Positions 11,401-24,010 of a DNA stretch of 64,000 bases are shown here, piece by piece (position 1 is the stretch's first letter; each line of letters begins with the position of its first letter). The position numbers and the translations under genes are program-made. Location of the stretch: positions 10,353,240 through 10,417,239 of the forward strand of contig CM028338.1 in NCBI GenBank assembly GCA_016647705.1, in the 5' to 3' direction. The notes below the pieces were generated by a model. That model ran no database searches. It was not told where the DNA came from and saw only the letters and a program-made list of their open reading frames with translations. The DNA is from Eucommia ulmoides. Its lineage: Eukaryota; Streptophyta; Magnoliopsida; Garryales; Eucommiaceae.

Positions 11401-11748
11401 GCGAGGGAGTTTACGAACTGAGATTGTCGAATAGGTCGATCACTATTATTGTAAACTAAACGAAATCAAATGCGTTTAAGTAAATAAAGTTAATCCCTAA
11501 ATAATCCATCCCCTAACCATCTCGTATTAGTATAATTAGTATTTATTAAATTAGGTTATATTAGTATTAGTATTAATTAATTTAAAATCATTCTTTTTAG
11601 CCTAGATAAAATTAGGTCATGACAATTACGGTACTCAATAATAACGACAATCAATCCTTGTGGATATGATACTCGATCTTAAAGATTACATTATACTAAA
11701 ACTTTGACCTCGTACACTTGCGAGTAGTCAATACGCGAGCGTGTAACA
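8443..11748 (+). mobile_element. Copy A: 5'-truncated short Athila-related LTR element (3' spacer plus 3' LTR)
   Basis: From about 8443 the sequence follows, on the plus strand, the internal region of the short family seen as element V. Landmarks are a phrase with tttactttaggtatttctttt, the block gggaggcaaccc near 8730, a long non-coding spacer, a purine/T tract ending ttttgggagtatt, and a full LTR. The 5' LTR, PBS and about the first 90 internal bases are missing. No coding remnant of note is present. It is the element nearest the NCRK gene and points away from it. Confidence 0.75.
10147..11748 (+). repeat. LTR of copy A (short family, plus orientation)
   Basis: It starts TGATAGGTGT and ends ...GTGTAACA. 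It has the family's layout: a GC-rich palindrome array at about 10370-10565, a TATA-like ctatttaacc near 10600, and an R/U5 part with gtggatatgat and cttgacctcgtacacttgc-type phrases close to the end. Two near-repeats of the R region (about 11040-11130 and 11260-11330, 'gggtaaacacaacg...gatgatccaataacccgag') suggest an internal duplication. It is about 1.6 kb against 1.4 kb for most copies. Confidence 0.8.
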
Positions 11749-14337
11749 AACATCTATCGTACAGTTTTCTACTTTTAATTTTAAGAAATTTTGCTTCTAA
11801 CACATAATTTGTATTTTGACCCCAAAATTATATTGTTTGTCAGTTTCATTAAATTGGCGACCAATTGCATTTCATTTTTCAAAATTGAGCATTCCAGTCA
11901 TATATGGAATATTTTACTTGCATAATTTTTGTTTTAATTGCATGAATAATATCAATTTTATTTATTTTTTACATTTTTACTAACAAAAACACCAAATTCA
12001 CTACATACACACCGCCCAGGAATAAGACGTAGTATAGGATGCCTCATTGGTAGTTGTAATAGAAACCTAGGGAGTGTCCCAAGTTATTACCACATATGGT
12101 AAGGCTTAGGAAATTGGGTTTTGAAGGTCAACCAATCCATTCCCAAAATAGGGGGTTTAAAAAGGTAATAATCATGCCTTAGGGTAGCCATCCATCAAAT
12201 AAGGTGGTTGACCCCACAACAGGCCTTTTACGCACTCACCAAGGTGTGCGCCCTTATGAATGCATAGAACGTGGGTGCCTATAAATAGGCAGCTGTGTTT
12301 CCCATTTTTCATACTTGCACACTCATATACACCCATACACTCCCACGTTTTTACAAGAATACTTTCTTTTTCTCTCTAAAACTCTATTACATTAGCTTTT
12401 ATTTCCACACAAAAACAAAAGAAAAATCCTTATAAAATGATCAATAAATAAAGGGAAAGAAGAAGAAGAAAAAGAATGAAGAAAAATAGAAGGCTCCTTC
12501 CTTCAGGTAAGGTAAGTTCTTCTATGAACCCCCTCAAACTTCTTTTTTCTTCTTCTTCTTTTAATCAATATAAAGGAGGATATAAAAAACTAACAATAAC
12601 CTAAGAGAATGTTCCCAAGTGAACACTAAAAAATAATTTATTTTATGTATTTTATTTTTCTTCATTAACTTTCCCGCACTTTAAATTTCAAGTTATTTAC
12701 ACTTTCACCCTGCGTCTTTTCACGCTTTACATTTCAGTCATTAAAATTTTTATCATTTATTTTTCCATTCTGTACCTTTCCTTTCTGTGCTTTTCTTACA
12801 ATTTATTATTTTGTTGTATTCATTTATTATGTTCATAAAAACATAACATAACTGGAAAAAAAAAAAAAAAACAAAAAAACAAAAAACAAAAACAAAACAT
12901 CTTTACTAAAGACTGACAACGAAGGTTCGCCCATACCCTATTTTTAGGTTTTCCAATGTATGAAACTTTAAATGGCTGATTAAGGGATGCCAAAGCAATT
13001 TTTTAGTTAAGGTTTACTTGACAGAAAAATTATGTTTAAAAAAAGTTATTTTTTTAGAAGCTCTTTATGACAAGATTTTCTAAACTTCTTGCAGTAGTTA
13101 TCAAATGTTTGTCACCTCAAAAAAAGTGTTTTTACATAACTAAAATCTCTTCCCCTTTTTTAGTCACTGGAAATTCTTTATAATAAGTGTTTCCCCAAGA
13201 ATGTATTCTTAAGGATCTCTTCATTACAAGAATCCATTGAACTTTTTTTTTTTCTTTAATCATGGAAATTTCTTTATAATAATATATTTTATAAAATGCT
13301 TTCATAAATTTGAGAAACGTGTCATAATAAAATATTTATGTACAAAAGTGTACTTTTATTTCCTAAGAGAGTTCTTCCCTAGTAGGAACTCCCAAAAAAA
13401 TCAATTGTTTTTTTTTTTCTTTTTGAAACTTTTTAATAATTAGATGATTTCCATCCCAGAGATTTTTTTTATTCATAGTAAGGACTCCAAAAATGCTTCT
13501 TTTAACCATTGCAAAATAAAGTTTCTTCATAAAAAGAACCCCAAATATTTTTCATAATAAGAACAACTAGAAATTTTCTTTTAATTAAAATTTCTTCATA
13601 GAAAGAATCCCAATATTTTTCATAATAAGAACATTTTTCTAAATTTCTTAACTATCACTTCATAAAAGAGTGTTAAATAATATAATAATGTTTATCACTC
13701 GGTTTTCACCAAGATAACCCAAACTTAAAAATGATAAAGACACACCTTCTGGGGGCCAAACTTGTCAATTCATTTATAAGCGATAAGTTGTCTAAAAGGA
13801 GGAACAATTTACTTTTTAACTTATATTTATTTTATTTTATTTTTAAAAAAAGGGAAAAATCATGTTAACTACCCCCCCCCCAAAAAAAAAAAAAAACAAA
13901 AACTGTTGGACTTAATTTAATTTAAAAAATACTTAGACAAAATTTATCGTCTTCGGACAGAAGTCTTGGGGTGCCTAACACCTTCCCCAAACATAATCGC
14001 TCCCAGAACCTTAAAGAATACTCTAGTTAGGATAAAAAATGTTTTGAGTCAAACTTGAGTCATTTTAAAAGATATTTTAAAATTATCCGGTGACCTAACA
14101 CACTATTTAAACCCAATGCAATGTGGCAACTCTATTTGTTTTAAAAAAACTTACCCCAAAAGAAATGTTTTCAAAACTGGCGCTCAGAAAAGCCCCTAAA
14201 ATTATTTTTAATAAAATTTAAAAAATAAAGCTTATCCAAAAATATTTCAAAAAGGATAAGTTTACTTCCAAAATTAACAGATTAACAAACCAATAAAAAA
14301 AAGGTTTCAATGTGTGTGTGTGTTTTTTAGTGCGTCA
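11749..14337 (+). repeat. LTR of Ogre-like element 1 (left end not defined)
   Basis: It ends in tagtgcgtca just before a tRNA-type PBS. Inside are a TATA box (12280-12287, TATAAATA) and the block typical of Ogre/Tat LTRs, with cttggggtgcctaacacc (about 13963-13980) and later ggcaactctatttg near 14130. A degenerate repeat of about 70 bp runs through about 13060-13690 (starts at 13521 and 13591 are clearest). The left end was not found; it probably abuts or was cut by copy A. Confidence 0.65.
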
Positions 14338-14339
14338 AC

Positions 14340-14357
14340 TGATGACTCCACTAAGGA
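14340..14357 (+). promoter_or_regulatory. Primer-binding site of Ogre-like element 1
   Basis: The sequence tgatgactccactaagga lies two bases after the LTR end. It matches, with drift, the PBS of Ogre-like element 2 at 62146 (tggcgactttgctgggga). The position and shared form identify it; Ogre-type elements are known for a tRNA-Arg-type PBS. Confidence 0.6.
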
Positions 14358-15950
14358 TTTAACATTATTTTAGAGGGTAAAGTCTAGGTTTTGTCTAAAT
14401 AATTTCTAAACTAGAAACAAGTCAAAGAATTACTTTTATTCTGTTACAATGATATTTTCCCTTGAAAAAAAATAGATTTTTTTAGTAAATAGATATGCAT
14501 GTAAGGGTGTGTGGGTAAGTTTACTTTCCGCTTTTACTTTCTGTCTTTTTTTTTTTTTTTTTTGCATTTATTTATCGCATTCATATATTAATTTCCATGT
14601 TGTAAGTCTCTCCAAGGCATGATCACCACGCATTATTGCATTGCATAAACCCTAAAGAAACCTTGTAGGATTAGAAAGAGGTCAATAGTAGGAGCTAGGC
14701 CGCGTGGTTCATCTACCGGGACCGGTTCTGAAACTCACCTTGCTCGAATCACCAACCAACAATTGATGTTCCCTCGAGATGATAGAGGTTTGAAGATCTA
14801 GGAACTGAGCCTTATGAGGATACGCTAATAGAAAAGTTGTGAGCCCCATATAGTAAGCCTAGGATAGACTCTACCCAAACCCTTTTCAGGACACTATTAA
14901 GGATTGGATAGAGATTTCAAAGTTGTTAAATATTATACTACATTACATATCTTGGAACCATATAGAAAGAAAATCCCTAGGACCAACAAAGAAAATAAGA
15001 ATAATCAGAACATGAATTTCTATTTTCCTTCCAAATTTTCATGACCTTATTCGAAGTCTAAAATTATTTTCCAAAATGACTATAAATGCGATATGGGTAG
15101 TAAAAGAGAATCCCTATTTTTCTTAAGACTACACTTTATTGATTCAAGAACTATCATTTTGTATGAGGTCCAAGACGTTGTTTCCTAGTTTGAAGTTCAT
15201 TATGACAAAAGATGAAATAATGTTTCTATTTATTCTTAGAAAAACGTCTTGAGTCTATAATTCGAAATACTCCCTATTTGTTGGGGGCAATTGCATAAAA
15301 TACGATATGGTTGTAGATAATAAAAACTTAAGAGAAATATCATATCATATCTCCCAAGTCATGATCAAATTCAAACACCTTTTTGTAAATTTTGATACTA
15401 ACACGATTTTTGTCATACAAGGAAAATTTCCCTTCGTAGAAGGACTCATGTCTCCTGTTCTCTAATTCGTACTCATGTCCAAGTACGGCAACATGTCCTA
15501 ATTGAATAAATTGAGGATAGATCTCAAGAATCCACCGAGATAATACAACTTAAGGAAGATATGGTTTTGATAAAAAAGTGTCGTTGGGCAGATAATTGAA
15601 TTGCTACAACTCCTACAAGCTTAATAGAATCTGATAGCTTCTGTCCAAGCACCAGATCCGATCAAACCAATAATGCTACATAAGTCCTCCAAATCTGGGG
15701 GCCCCAATCTGATAATTGGGGGATCAGTCCCTCATACAACATACCCAGCGTCATAACTGCAAGTGGTAGCGACAGGGGTTAATCCAAATATAAGATCGAC
15801 ATCTGCAAGACCCACAACTTCTAGCCTGGTCATCCTGAAAGTAACTAAATGTATCGAGAAAAAAGTAAATGAGCAATCTGAGAAGACTTTATTTCTAAAT
15901 AAAAAGCTACAACAAATGGAAAATGAACTAAAATAAGTAAAGAAATGAGA
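14358..15950 (+). other. Leader region of Ogre-like element 1
   Basis: This stretch lies between PBS and gag. Several phrases recur in the leader of Ogre-like element 2, for example agatctaggaactgagc (14792) against ggtctaggaactgag (62737), and tagtaagcctaggatag in both. A poly-T run lies near 14547-14564. No clear gene. The long leader with degenerate text fits Ogre elements, which often carry an extra ORF here; none was securely recognised. Confidence 0.5.
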
Positions 15951-17040
15951 GTCAGTAATCGATGCTCAATATATCGATTTATCTTTTGTACCTTCATTAA
16001 AATTCTCAAATAACTTCACAATGCCGAACCTCACCGAGTACGACGGACAGGGATTCTTGAATTGGAATATTCGAAGGTATAAAAACGAGATGGGTGCCTA
16101 TATTCAAAATAAAGCACTAGCAGTTTGCATTTTTCAACAATTCTTAAAAGGATCAACAACCGATTGAATGAACTATAAAGCAAGGAAAGTTAAAGACTTT
16201 CCTTAACGATGTCAAGATATTCTGCAATCGGTACGGGTGCAATTGAGAAATTTCGCTCGATAAGATATATTTTCGGACTTTGGCCAAGAAGAGCATCAAC
16301 AGCTTTTGGGAATTTGTCATCCGTTGAAAGGATAGAGCTGCACAAGTAGTGTCTCCTATAAATGAAACAAATATGGTCCAAATGTTTATGCAGGCCCAGT
16401 CACATCCATATTACGAATCCATTCTTGACACCTTGAGCAACCCCGTTTTAGATGTGATAGTCCAAGTAGAGTTTGTAGAAGAAGGTATTAGAATCAGTAG
16501 CATACAAAAATCCAACTAATAGTAATATCAGCCCGATGAAGAAAGATTCAAGGTAGAAATGATCAAGAACCCTTAGAACATCCGACTGTATTATAATCAT
16601 CGATAATCAAATCCCCATGGATACTAGGACCAACCTTTACCAAACTAGGGTCTGCCTCGATTAACACCGTTCCAAGCTTTAGTATATACTTCATATCCAT
16701 ATCGTTCCCCCTATAAAGGTCCAACACTACCACCTCCGACTTCTTTTAACTATGACCAGAATTTCCAAATGATTTATCACCCAGCGAGAGAATCAAAGTA
16801 GTTTACTCCTCTGTCAGTACCCCTCTCTTGAATTTTCAAAGAGTGTGTAAAGAACAAAATGATAGTGCTAATTTCAACCAATTTTTAAAATCTGTAAAGT
16901 CCCAATTTTAATCCCAACCAATTCTGTGCATATCATATGGGGCAGCCGGTCACCATCTGAATAATTGCTACAATCTAAAGCACTAAAGAGAGGGTCTCAT
17001 CCAAGCCAAAACAATATTCTTCCCTAGGGGTGGAGAAGCA
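15950..17040 (+). pseudogene. Gag remnant of Ogre-like element 1
   Basis: A plus-strand segment near 16018-16165 reads like the core of Ogre-type Gag (MPNLTEYDGQGFLNWNIRR, then an Ala-Tyr-containing stretch and FQQFLKG). Around 16920-16980 lies a Cys-Ala-Tyr-His type zinc-knuckle stretch, which in this lineage is near the Gag C-terminus. The gene is broken in many places. Immediately downstream the sequence changes to a different gag type, so this element is cut off here. Confidence 0.6.
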
Positions 17041-17049
17041 ACACAACCA

Positions 17050-17960
17050 AACTGCCATACACACATAATTCTAAAAGGAATGTCATACTCAATAAAGTGC
17101 TAGGCTTTCAAGGTTACCCTAGCTGGAGAAACGCACAAATGGTAAAATAACTTGAAGCTAGGTAGTTTTAACTCTTTTTAATCGTTTAGTCCTACCTTTG
17201 CCCACAGGTTTCTCAGCAGCAAGATGAAGGCCAAGAACCTGATTCACCTTATGTCGTTCAGAAGAGGAAAGATGAAAGACTAGAGGCCTACATCAAAAGG
17301 TTTCACCAAGAGTCGGACCAACTCGAAGAGCCCAATGATGGATTGGTTGTGACTGCCCTTATGTCTAGGTTGCGCACAGGCCCATTCCTACACGAGATGG
17401 CCCACGCCGCTTTTAAGAACCTGTCTGAGGCCTTCACTCTCTCTACCAAATTCATCGTTGTGGAGGATATTTATAGGGTCTGAGCATAGGAAAAGGAGGA
17501 CACGAGCAAAATAACGAAAACTGACAAGCCCAACAGCCACAAACCTGGGAGAAATTACTCCCATTCGAAAAAGAGGCAAGGTGAGGTAGAAAGGGGTCAG
17601 CCGATAGGAAGCCCAGAGGAGACAGGTCCCCCTGGTGCTTTACCAACTTTATGCCCCTCAATGCCGCATTAGGCACTGTCCTGATGTAGATCAATGACAA
17701 GAAGCTACTCAAGTGGCCCCAACCCATAAAGGGCAGATGGAAGAGCTATCATGCTGATAAGTGGTATGACTTCCACCGAAGTTATGACCATGCTACTGGT
17801 AGCTGTCATGACCTGAAGAATAAGATCGAATAGTTAATATGGAAAGGCTATCTCAAGAAGTTCACTGACAATAGAGGTCAGTGTGAGCAACGCCCTGACG
17901 AGGAAAAATGAAAACCTAAGGTTCAGGGCAACATCCACAGAATCCTGGTAGATTCGCCTC
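17050..17960 (+). pseudogene. Gag remnant of a Retand-like (Tat-lineage) Ty3/Gypsy element
   Basis: It begins within the capsid part (AFKVTLAGE, about 17105) and passes the typical block with ALMSRLRTGPFLHEMAH. About 17750-17840 encodes a His/Cys-containing stretch of the Tat type (HADKWYDFHRSYDHATGSCH). This is the gag of the second Tat subtype and directly follows the Ogre-type gag. Neither its own 5' LTR nor the N-terminal Gag part is present. Many breaks. Confidence 0.65.
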
Positions 17961-18059
17961 TTGAGGAACCTTCTAAGCTAAGCAGAAAGCTCATCTAGAC
18001 GCGATAAGTGCCCAACAGAAGAGTATGTGTTTTAGGTCTCCAATAGATCACCCACCGAT

Positions 18060-19624
18060 GAGAAGGCTATTGCCTTCACCGACGAAGATCTACGTAGGGT
18101 TCACATACCCCTACGACAACATGTTGGTAGTTAATCTACAAATCATTAACTACCGACCACATTCAACAGAATGGGGATAGATTATAACTAATTGAACTCG
18201 ATAATGATCCTTCTAGTTGGATTCGGAGGAGAAACTATAAAGCACTTTTACTGGACACATTACATATTACAGTAGGAAAAGAATCGAGACATGCTACTGT
18301 TGATGCACAATTTATGGTAGTGGATTGTTTATAGGAAAGGTGCGCTAAAGCCAGAAGGTGGCTAGAGAATGCTTCATGGCTGAGATGAAACTCCTCGAAG
18401 CACTGGTTACCAAATAGCAATTAAGAGATAGGGAGGTTGATGAAGACTTCCTACCCGAGGACAAGACAGAACGCCTCAAGGCAGGAGACATACTGGACCC
18501 CCAAGTCGAGCAACCAAATCAACCACGACCCCATTCCAATAAAGAATTGGAAGAAGTTTGAGTACATCCGATGGAGTCAGACTAGACAGTCTATATTAAA
18601 AGAGCCCTTACTAGGGGTATGAGAGAATAACTGGTCGAGCTCCTGAGAGACAACCACGACGTGTTCACCTGGTCTCATACAGATGTATTCAGGACAGACC
18701 CAGACATCTCCGTGCACTGGCTATAGACATAACTAGCCTACCTGTCGGTCCATAAAAAATGGAAGAAGTTTGGACATGAAAGACAAGTAGTAATTGAAGA
18801 GGAAACAAAGAAGCTATTGGATGCCAGCATAATTAAAGAAATCCACTTCCCCTCTAGCTGGACAATGTTATTCTAGTATAGAAAAATGGGAAAGTGGTAC
18901 ATGTGCTTGGATTTTACCAATCTCAATAAATTGTGTCCCAATGACTACTTTTCTCTCAAAAATATTGACGTGACCGTGGATGCTACATCCAATAATGAGT
19001 CACTTAGCTTTCTCGATGCATTTTTCTAGTATAATCAGATCAACATGTACCCGCTTGATAAGGTAAAGACGATGTTCATCACCGACAAAGGCCTCTATTT
19101 CCACAAGGTTATGCCCTTTGGCCTAAAGAACAGCGGAGCCACATATCAAAGGCTAGTAAACAAGATATTAGCCTATTTTTGCAAAACGACCATAGAGGTC
19201 TTCAATGATGACATGCTCGTCAAAATCCAAAAAGTCAAAGATCACTGTGTCAACCTGCAGAAGTGTTTAACCATGCTCAAGAAGCACTGGATGAAATTAA
19301 ACCCGAGAAAGTGAATATTTGGAGTCTACCCCAGCAAATTCCTTGGTCACCTAGTGATGCGAAAAGGAATAGAGGCCAGCCCAGAATAGGTCAAGACGAT
19401 CCTGAACCTGATGTCCCCGAGGATGGTCAAGAAAATGCAAAATATGATAGGGTGAGTAGCGACCCTAAACCGATTCATTTCATGAGCCTCTAATAAATGA
19501 CTACCCTTATTCAAGACTCTGCGTGGCAATAAGAGTTTGGAGTAGACCGACGAATGCGAAGTCACCTTCAAGGTGCTTAAGAAATACATCTCGAAACCTC
19601 TAATACTCGCCACCCTGAAACTAG
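18060..19624 (+). pseudogene. Protease and reverse-transcriptase remnant, Retand-like element
   Basis: A protease-like part (LVGFGGE, about 18212-18235) is followed by an RT with LDFTNLNKLCPNDYF (about 18908), a Tyr-Asn-Gln fingers/palm phrase, and MPFGLKNSGATYQRLVNKIL (about 19111). The order and wording are those of the Tat lineage of Ty3/Gypsy elements. Element II is inserted at 19624/19625, splitting the RNase H part. Many breaks; fossil. Confidence 0.75.
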
Positions 19625-20620
19625 ATAGTAGCATGCAGATACGTCACTACTTTCATCGCAAGTGTACGGGTCAAGTTTTAGTATAGATTCGGAAGAATAA
19701 GGGTTGTCGTATCCACCAGGACTGGTTAAGATTATTGTTGAGTACTGTAATTATTATAACCTAACTTTATCTAGGCGATAAAAATATAGTTTTTTTATAA
19801 TAAAATTACTAATGCTAAGTTAATTAATCTAATTAAACTAATATTACTAATATAGACGTTTATGGGAGTAAATTGCCTAGGGATTAATTTTGTCCACTTA
19901 AACGTGTTCATTTCAATCTAGTTTACATTAACGGCGTTCATCCTATCCGACAATCTCGGTATCAAAATCTCACTCACTACCTTTCCTGAGTGTAAAGTAA
20001 GTGAATATGTGACTTCGTGTCAATGCCGAAGTCCCCCTCGAGCGTCTATACGACACTTAGTCACATGAGTTTTGCCCCAACCTCACGGATTGCACACTTT
20101 CTAACTTTCTCCTGGGTTATTAGATCGTCGCGTTGTATTTAACCCTAGTCCGAATTCAGGGTTACCTCTCCGGAGTGTCAAACCTTGTATTCTCCATATA
20201 TCGTAACAAGCATATAAACATGACAAATTGGTAAACACAATCGGATAAACATGAGCAACCATTAACAAAACATCAGTTTATTCAAACAACGTTTTCATGG
20301 AGTTAATCGCTTTCTAGACAATATATGTTTAGTTACACTTGGCTATGGCCCAATATACAATGAAACATAAACTAAACATATACAAACTACCAACTAAATA
20401 AGAATAAAAGAGAGAAACGAGGAGATTAGCCGTTTATCTGAAGATCTGTTGCTAAAATCGCTCAGAGAATGCTTCTTCCTTCTTGGTGTGGTGATCTTCT
20501 CTTGGTTGATAGGGTTTGGAGCTCTCAAACTACTCCTAAAACATTCTTGGAGTGTTGGGGGTGAAGAGAGATATAAATAGGATACAAAATATCAAGCAAA
20601 ATATCCTAAAATATGATGGG

Positions 20621-20842
20621 TGATCGCCACGGCGGTGGGCATGTCGGTAGGTTCACCGCTACGGCGATGCTTGATCGCTGCAGTGGGGGAATAGTAGGCA
20701 AACTCCCTGTATTTTGACCGTTGCGGTTGTGGTCCATTCAACAAACTTTTTGGACTTTCACCGCTACGGCGGTGAGATTTCTGCACTCCCAACACTTTCA
20801 CCGTCGTGACGGTGGCCTGATCGCTGCGGCGATGGATCTGCT
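20621..20842. repeat. U3 palindrome array (CCGCGG-type) in the 3' LTR of element II
   Basis: Six or more units resemble the dyad CACCGCCGCGGCGGTG, for example tgatcgccacggcggtggg (20621), ttcaccgctacggcgatg, ttcaccgctacggcggtg and tgatcgctgcggcgatgg (20818). The central CG often reads TA, CA or TG. Surroundings are AT-rich. Equivalent arrays lie at about 10370-10565, 28275-28555, 34870-35045, 46178-46360, 51418-51612, 56150-56330 and 59740-59945. Confidence 0.85.
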
Positions 20843-21042
20843 GCTTTGAAATCTTTCATTTTTACTTGTTTTTCCTTTCGAGCTCGCTCTGATATGATCG
20901 TTTATGTATCGTTTATGTCCCTTTTCACCCCCAAACACCTAATTTAAGACAAAATAAATAAAAACATATTAAAATATATAAAAACGTTATAAAAATACTC
21001 GAAAACTAATAAAACTGGCTTGGGAATAAATAGATAAATTAC

Positions 21043-22441
21043 TGATAGGTGTAAATTACCTATCTATTTCCAATCCGAACATTATTAGTTTTCGAGTATG
21101 TTTAGTAAGTTTTAATATATTTTTATGTGTTTTTGTATAAATCAGGTGTTTGAGATGAAACGGGATGAAAATGGATAAAAAATGATCACATCGAATCAAA
21201 GACGTTAGAAGAATAGTGGAAAAAGGGTAAAGAAACTGAAATTCAGAATCTGCAGCCACCGTCGCGACGACCAAACCACCGTCGCGGTGGTCAAAGTACA
21301 GAGCCAATCCTAAACTCACTGCAGTTTCACCACTTAGGCGGTCAGAATATAGAGACTTGGTTCACTGTTCCACCGCTTAGGCGATCAAGCCGTCACCTAG
21401 GCGATCATTCTAACCGACATACCCACCACCTAGGCGGTCACTCTACACCAGATTTTAGATATTTTTTTAGATATTTTCCCTATTTATACCCCCTTCCTTT
21501 CTTCTCTTCCGGCGATTAGAGCCCCATTAGACTAGGGATATTTTAGAGAGAGGTTTTGGGAGTGCTCATTCAAATCCTAAGGAGAAGATCACAAAGCAAA
21601 GAAGAGGGAGCGATCTCAAAACGTTTTTAGCGACAAATCTTCAGACTAGGCTTAGTTTCTCTCGTTCCTTTCTTTATTTCTTAACTTAGGATTGTTGTTT
21701 GAGCATGTTTAGCTCTATTTTCATTATATAACTGGCTATGACCAAGAGTTAAACGTGGATTATCTATGGGATTAATATTATTCATGAAAATGTTATTTGT
21801 TTGAGTTTTTGTTTCGTTAGCGGTTGTTTTTCGTTATTTGGATTGTGTTTATCGTATTGTTTATTTATTATGCTTAGATGGATATATCAAGAATACGGGG
21901 TTTGACACTCGGGAGAGGTAACCCCAAATTCGGATTAGGGTAAATACAACACGACAATCTAATGACCCGGGAGGGCGTTAGAAAGTGTACAATCAATGAC
22001 ATTGTGGTGAGACTCGCATGACCTAGCGTCGTTAAGACATTGAGGGGGATTTTGTCGTTAACACAAAGTCATGTATTCACTCATCTTACACTCGGGAGAG
22101 GTGGCTAGTGAGTTTAAGATTGTCGGATACCCGAACGCCATTAACGTAAAGTTAAACGAGACCAAACACGTTTTTGTAAACAAAGTTAATCCCTAGGCAA
22201 TATTTTCCCTAAACATCTCATAATAGGATTAGTATAGTTTAATTAGTATTTTAGAATTAGTTTATATTAATTTTATTTACATTTGTTTTAGCCTAGATAA
22301 AATTAGGTTATGATAAACACGGTACTCGGTAATAATCATAACCAATCCCTGTGGACACGATACCCTTATTCTCCCCACCTTTACTAAAACTTGACCTCGT
22401 ATACTTGCAAGTGAAAGTAGCGGCGTATGTATGCCCTACCA
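21043..22441 (+). repeat. Solo LTR C (short family, plus orientation) inside element II's 3' LTR
   Basis: It runs TGATAGGTGTAA...CCCTACCA, 1,399 bases, with perfect 5-bp target duplication attac (21038-21042 and 22442-22446). Its orientation is opposite to its host LTR. A TATA-like ctatttataccccc lies near 21480-21493. The array at 21255-21455 mixes two cores: early units are CGCGG-type, later ones carry CTTAGG or CCTAGG. Confidence 0.92.
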
Positions 22442-22454
22442 ATTACACCTATCA

Positions 22455-24010
22455 AATACCCTCAAATTTGGAATTTTGCTAGTCCACGAGGAAAACACTC
22501 ACACTAAAATGAAAAACACAATGAATTAAAAACACAAACAACCTAAATATAACGATATGCGAGTTTTGAATTCTTCTATCAACCAAAATTTTTTCCCTCA
22601 ACAACCCCCAATCATATCGAGTTCAGGTGGTAAAATGCACCATGTGATGTTCTAGAATTTCGACATTCAATAACGGTAAATGCCATTCTAGATCTTTTTA
22701 ACGTGTGTGTGCGAGACTCAATATTATAACTATCCAAGACCGGATTGGATTATCCACCAACGAAACTCATGACTTTAACCATAAATGATTAGGATTTCCA
22801 TACATCTGATTGGATTCCACTCTCCACTAATGTAGGCTTAGAAGTTAAAAAAGATCAATAGGTCTTGGTTTGGTTTGGAACAATGGCCAAGGGTATATCG
22901 GGAATATAAAATAGGTTAACGTTGTTAACTTAACGATACCCAAGGCACAACGCTTGACAAAAAATCACTCTCAAACCCCCATAGATAAATTGGAAACAAC
23001 CCCGAACGATCATTTATGACCGACATACTCACTTGTCAAAAGAGACGGAATTTAACAATATTTACATACGTTTTTTTATTTTATTTTTACGAACCACACC
23101 CCCAAACTTATTCGATTTTTACAATTTCATGGGTGTAGTTAAAGCGAAATAAAAAAATTGACAAGTAAGTGCTCGAATACCGAATAAATCAGAAGTTCAT
23201 CCTAAACCCAACTGCTCATTTCAAGTAGCATACACGAATGCTAACTTGATTCACTCAAATTGTGCCTTCAGTTTAGAGATATAGCTTTAGAAAGAATTCA
23301 ATTGGCTAGGGTATTTGTTATGTGTTCAGAATGGAAACGGCATATAGGCTTCAACAGGGTAACGAGGGATAAACATTTAGCAAGGTAGGCTTCAAAGGCT
23401 CAAGCGAATCAAATGAATGCCTTAATCATGTCTTCTAAACTATCTCGCCTAGGATTTTGCCTCAAGTTTTCCCTCAATCAGGTTCTAGAACCCATAAATT
23501 GTCATGAGTTTGGCCAATGGATAATTGTCCTCAACTCAATTGAATAACTATACATTGAGTCTACGTGCTCGTGCAAATTAGGATCCACAATAAATTTTAC
23601 CAAAATGACATGCTAAGCACACAGAACACACATGAATGGGTATTACCCTTGACCTCGAAAAACAACTAGGGGGTAATATCATCATCGGGTTATGGCCCAG
23701 ATGAACGCAAAACTCAGCATGCCACAATAACAACACACAAACATAAACACATTCTACACTAAACAAACATGCACGCAATAAACTAAATAACAATTAAACA
23801 TACTAAAATACTACACATCCCCTCCAAACTTAAAATGAACAGTGTCCTTAATAACCCATCAGCGATCCCGATGAAAGCATAAAACATTATAATGAAGACG
23901 GGGGTTTAGAATATATACCTGGGAGGTGAGAGAATCACGCCTCTGAATCAAGTCGGTGGTGATGGATTTAACTTATTTTTTGAACTTGGGTTGCCTCCCA
24001 AGAAGCGCCT
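22455..24010 (-). other. PPT and conserved non-coding 3' spacer of element II
   Basis: Next to the LTR lies, on the minus strand, a polypurine-type tract (plus strand aaataccctcaaatttgg). The following 1.5 kb has no coding potential but many phrases shared with the spacers of A, F and V, and recognisably with Athila element III, for example tcctagg-type phrases before gattttgcctcaagttt (23453) and ggataattgtcctcaa (23518). Confidence 0.75.

Larger units (their letters stand above)
19625..22454 (-). repeat. 3' LTR of element II, split by solo LTR C
   Basis: It reads, on the plus strand, from tagtagcatgcag to acacctatca. Only the last 8 bases plus the duplicated attac lie right of the insert, so LTR C landed 8 bases from the LTR end. 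About 1.43 kb without the insert. The palindrome array is at 20621-20842. Confidence 0.85.

Noticed and set aside
20592-20842. Regularly spaced GC-rich units considered as a CRISPR-like array
   Set aside because: The units are imperfect palindromes with irregular spacing inside an LTR of a plant element; there are no unique spacers of even length.
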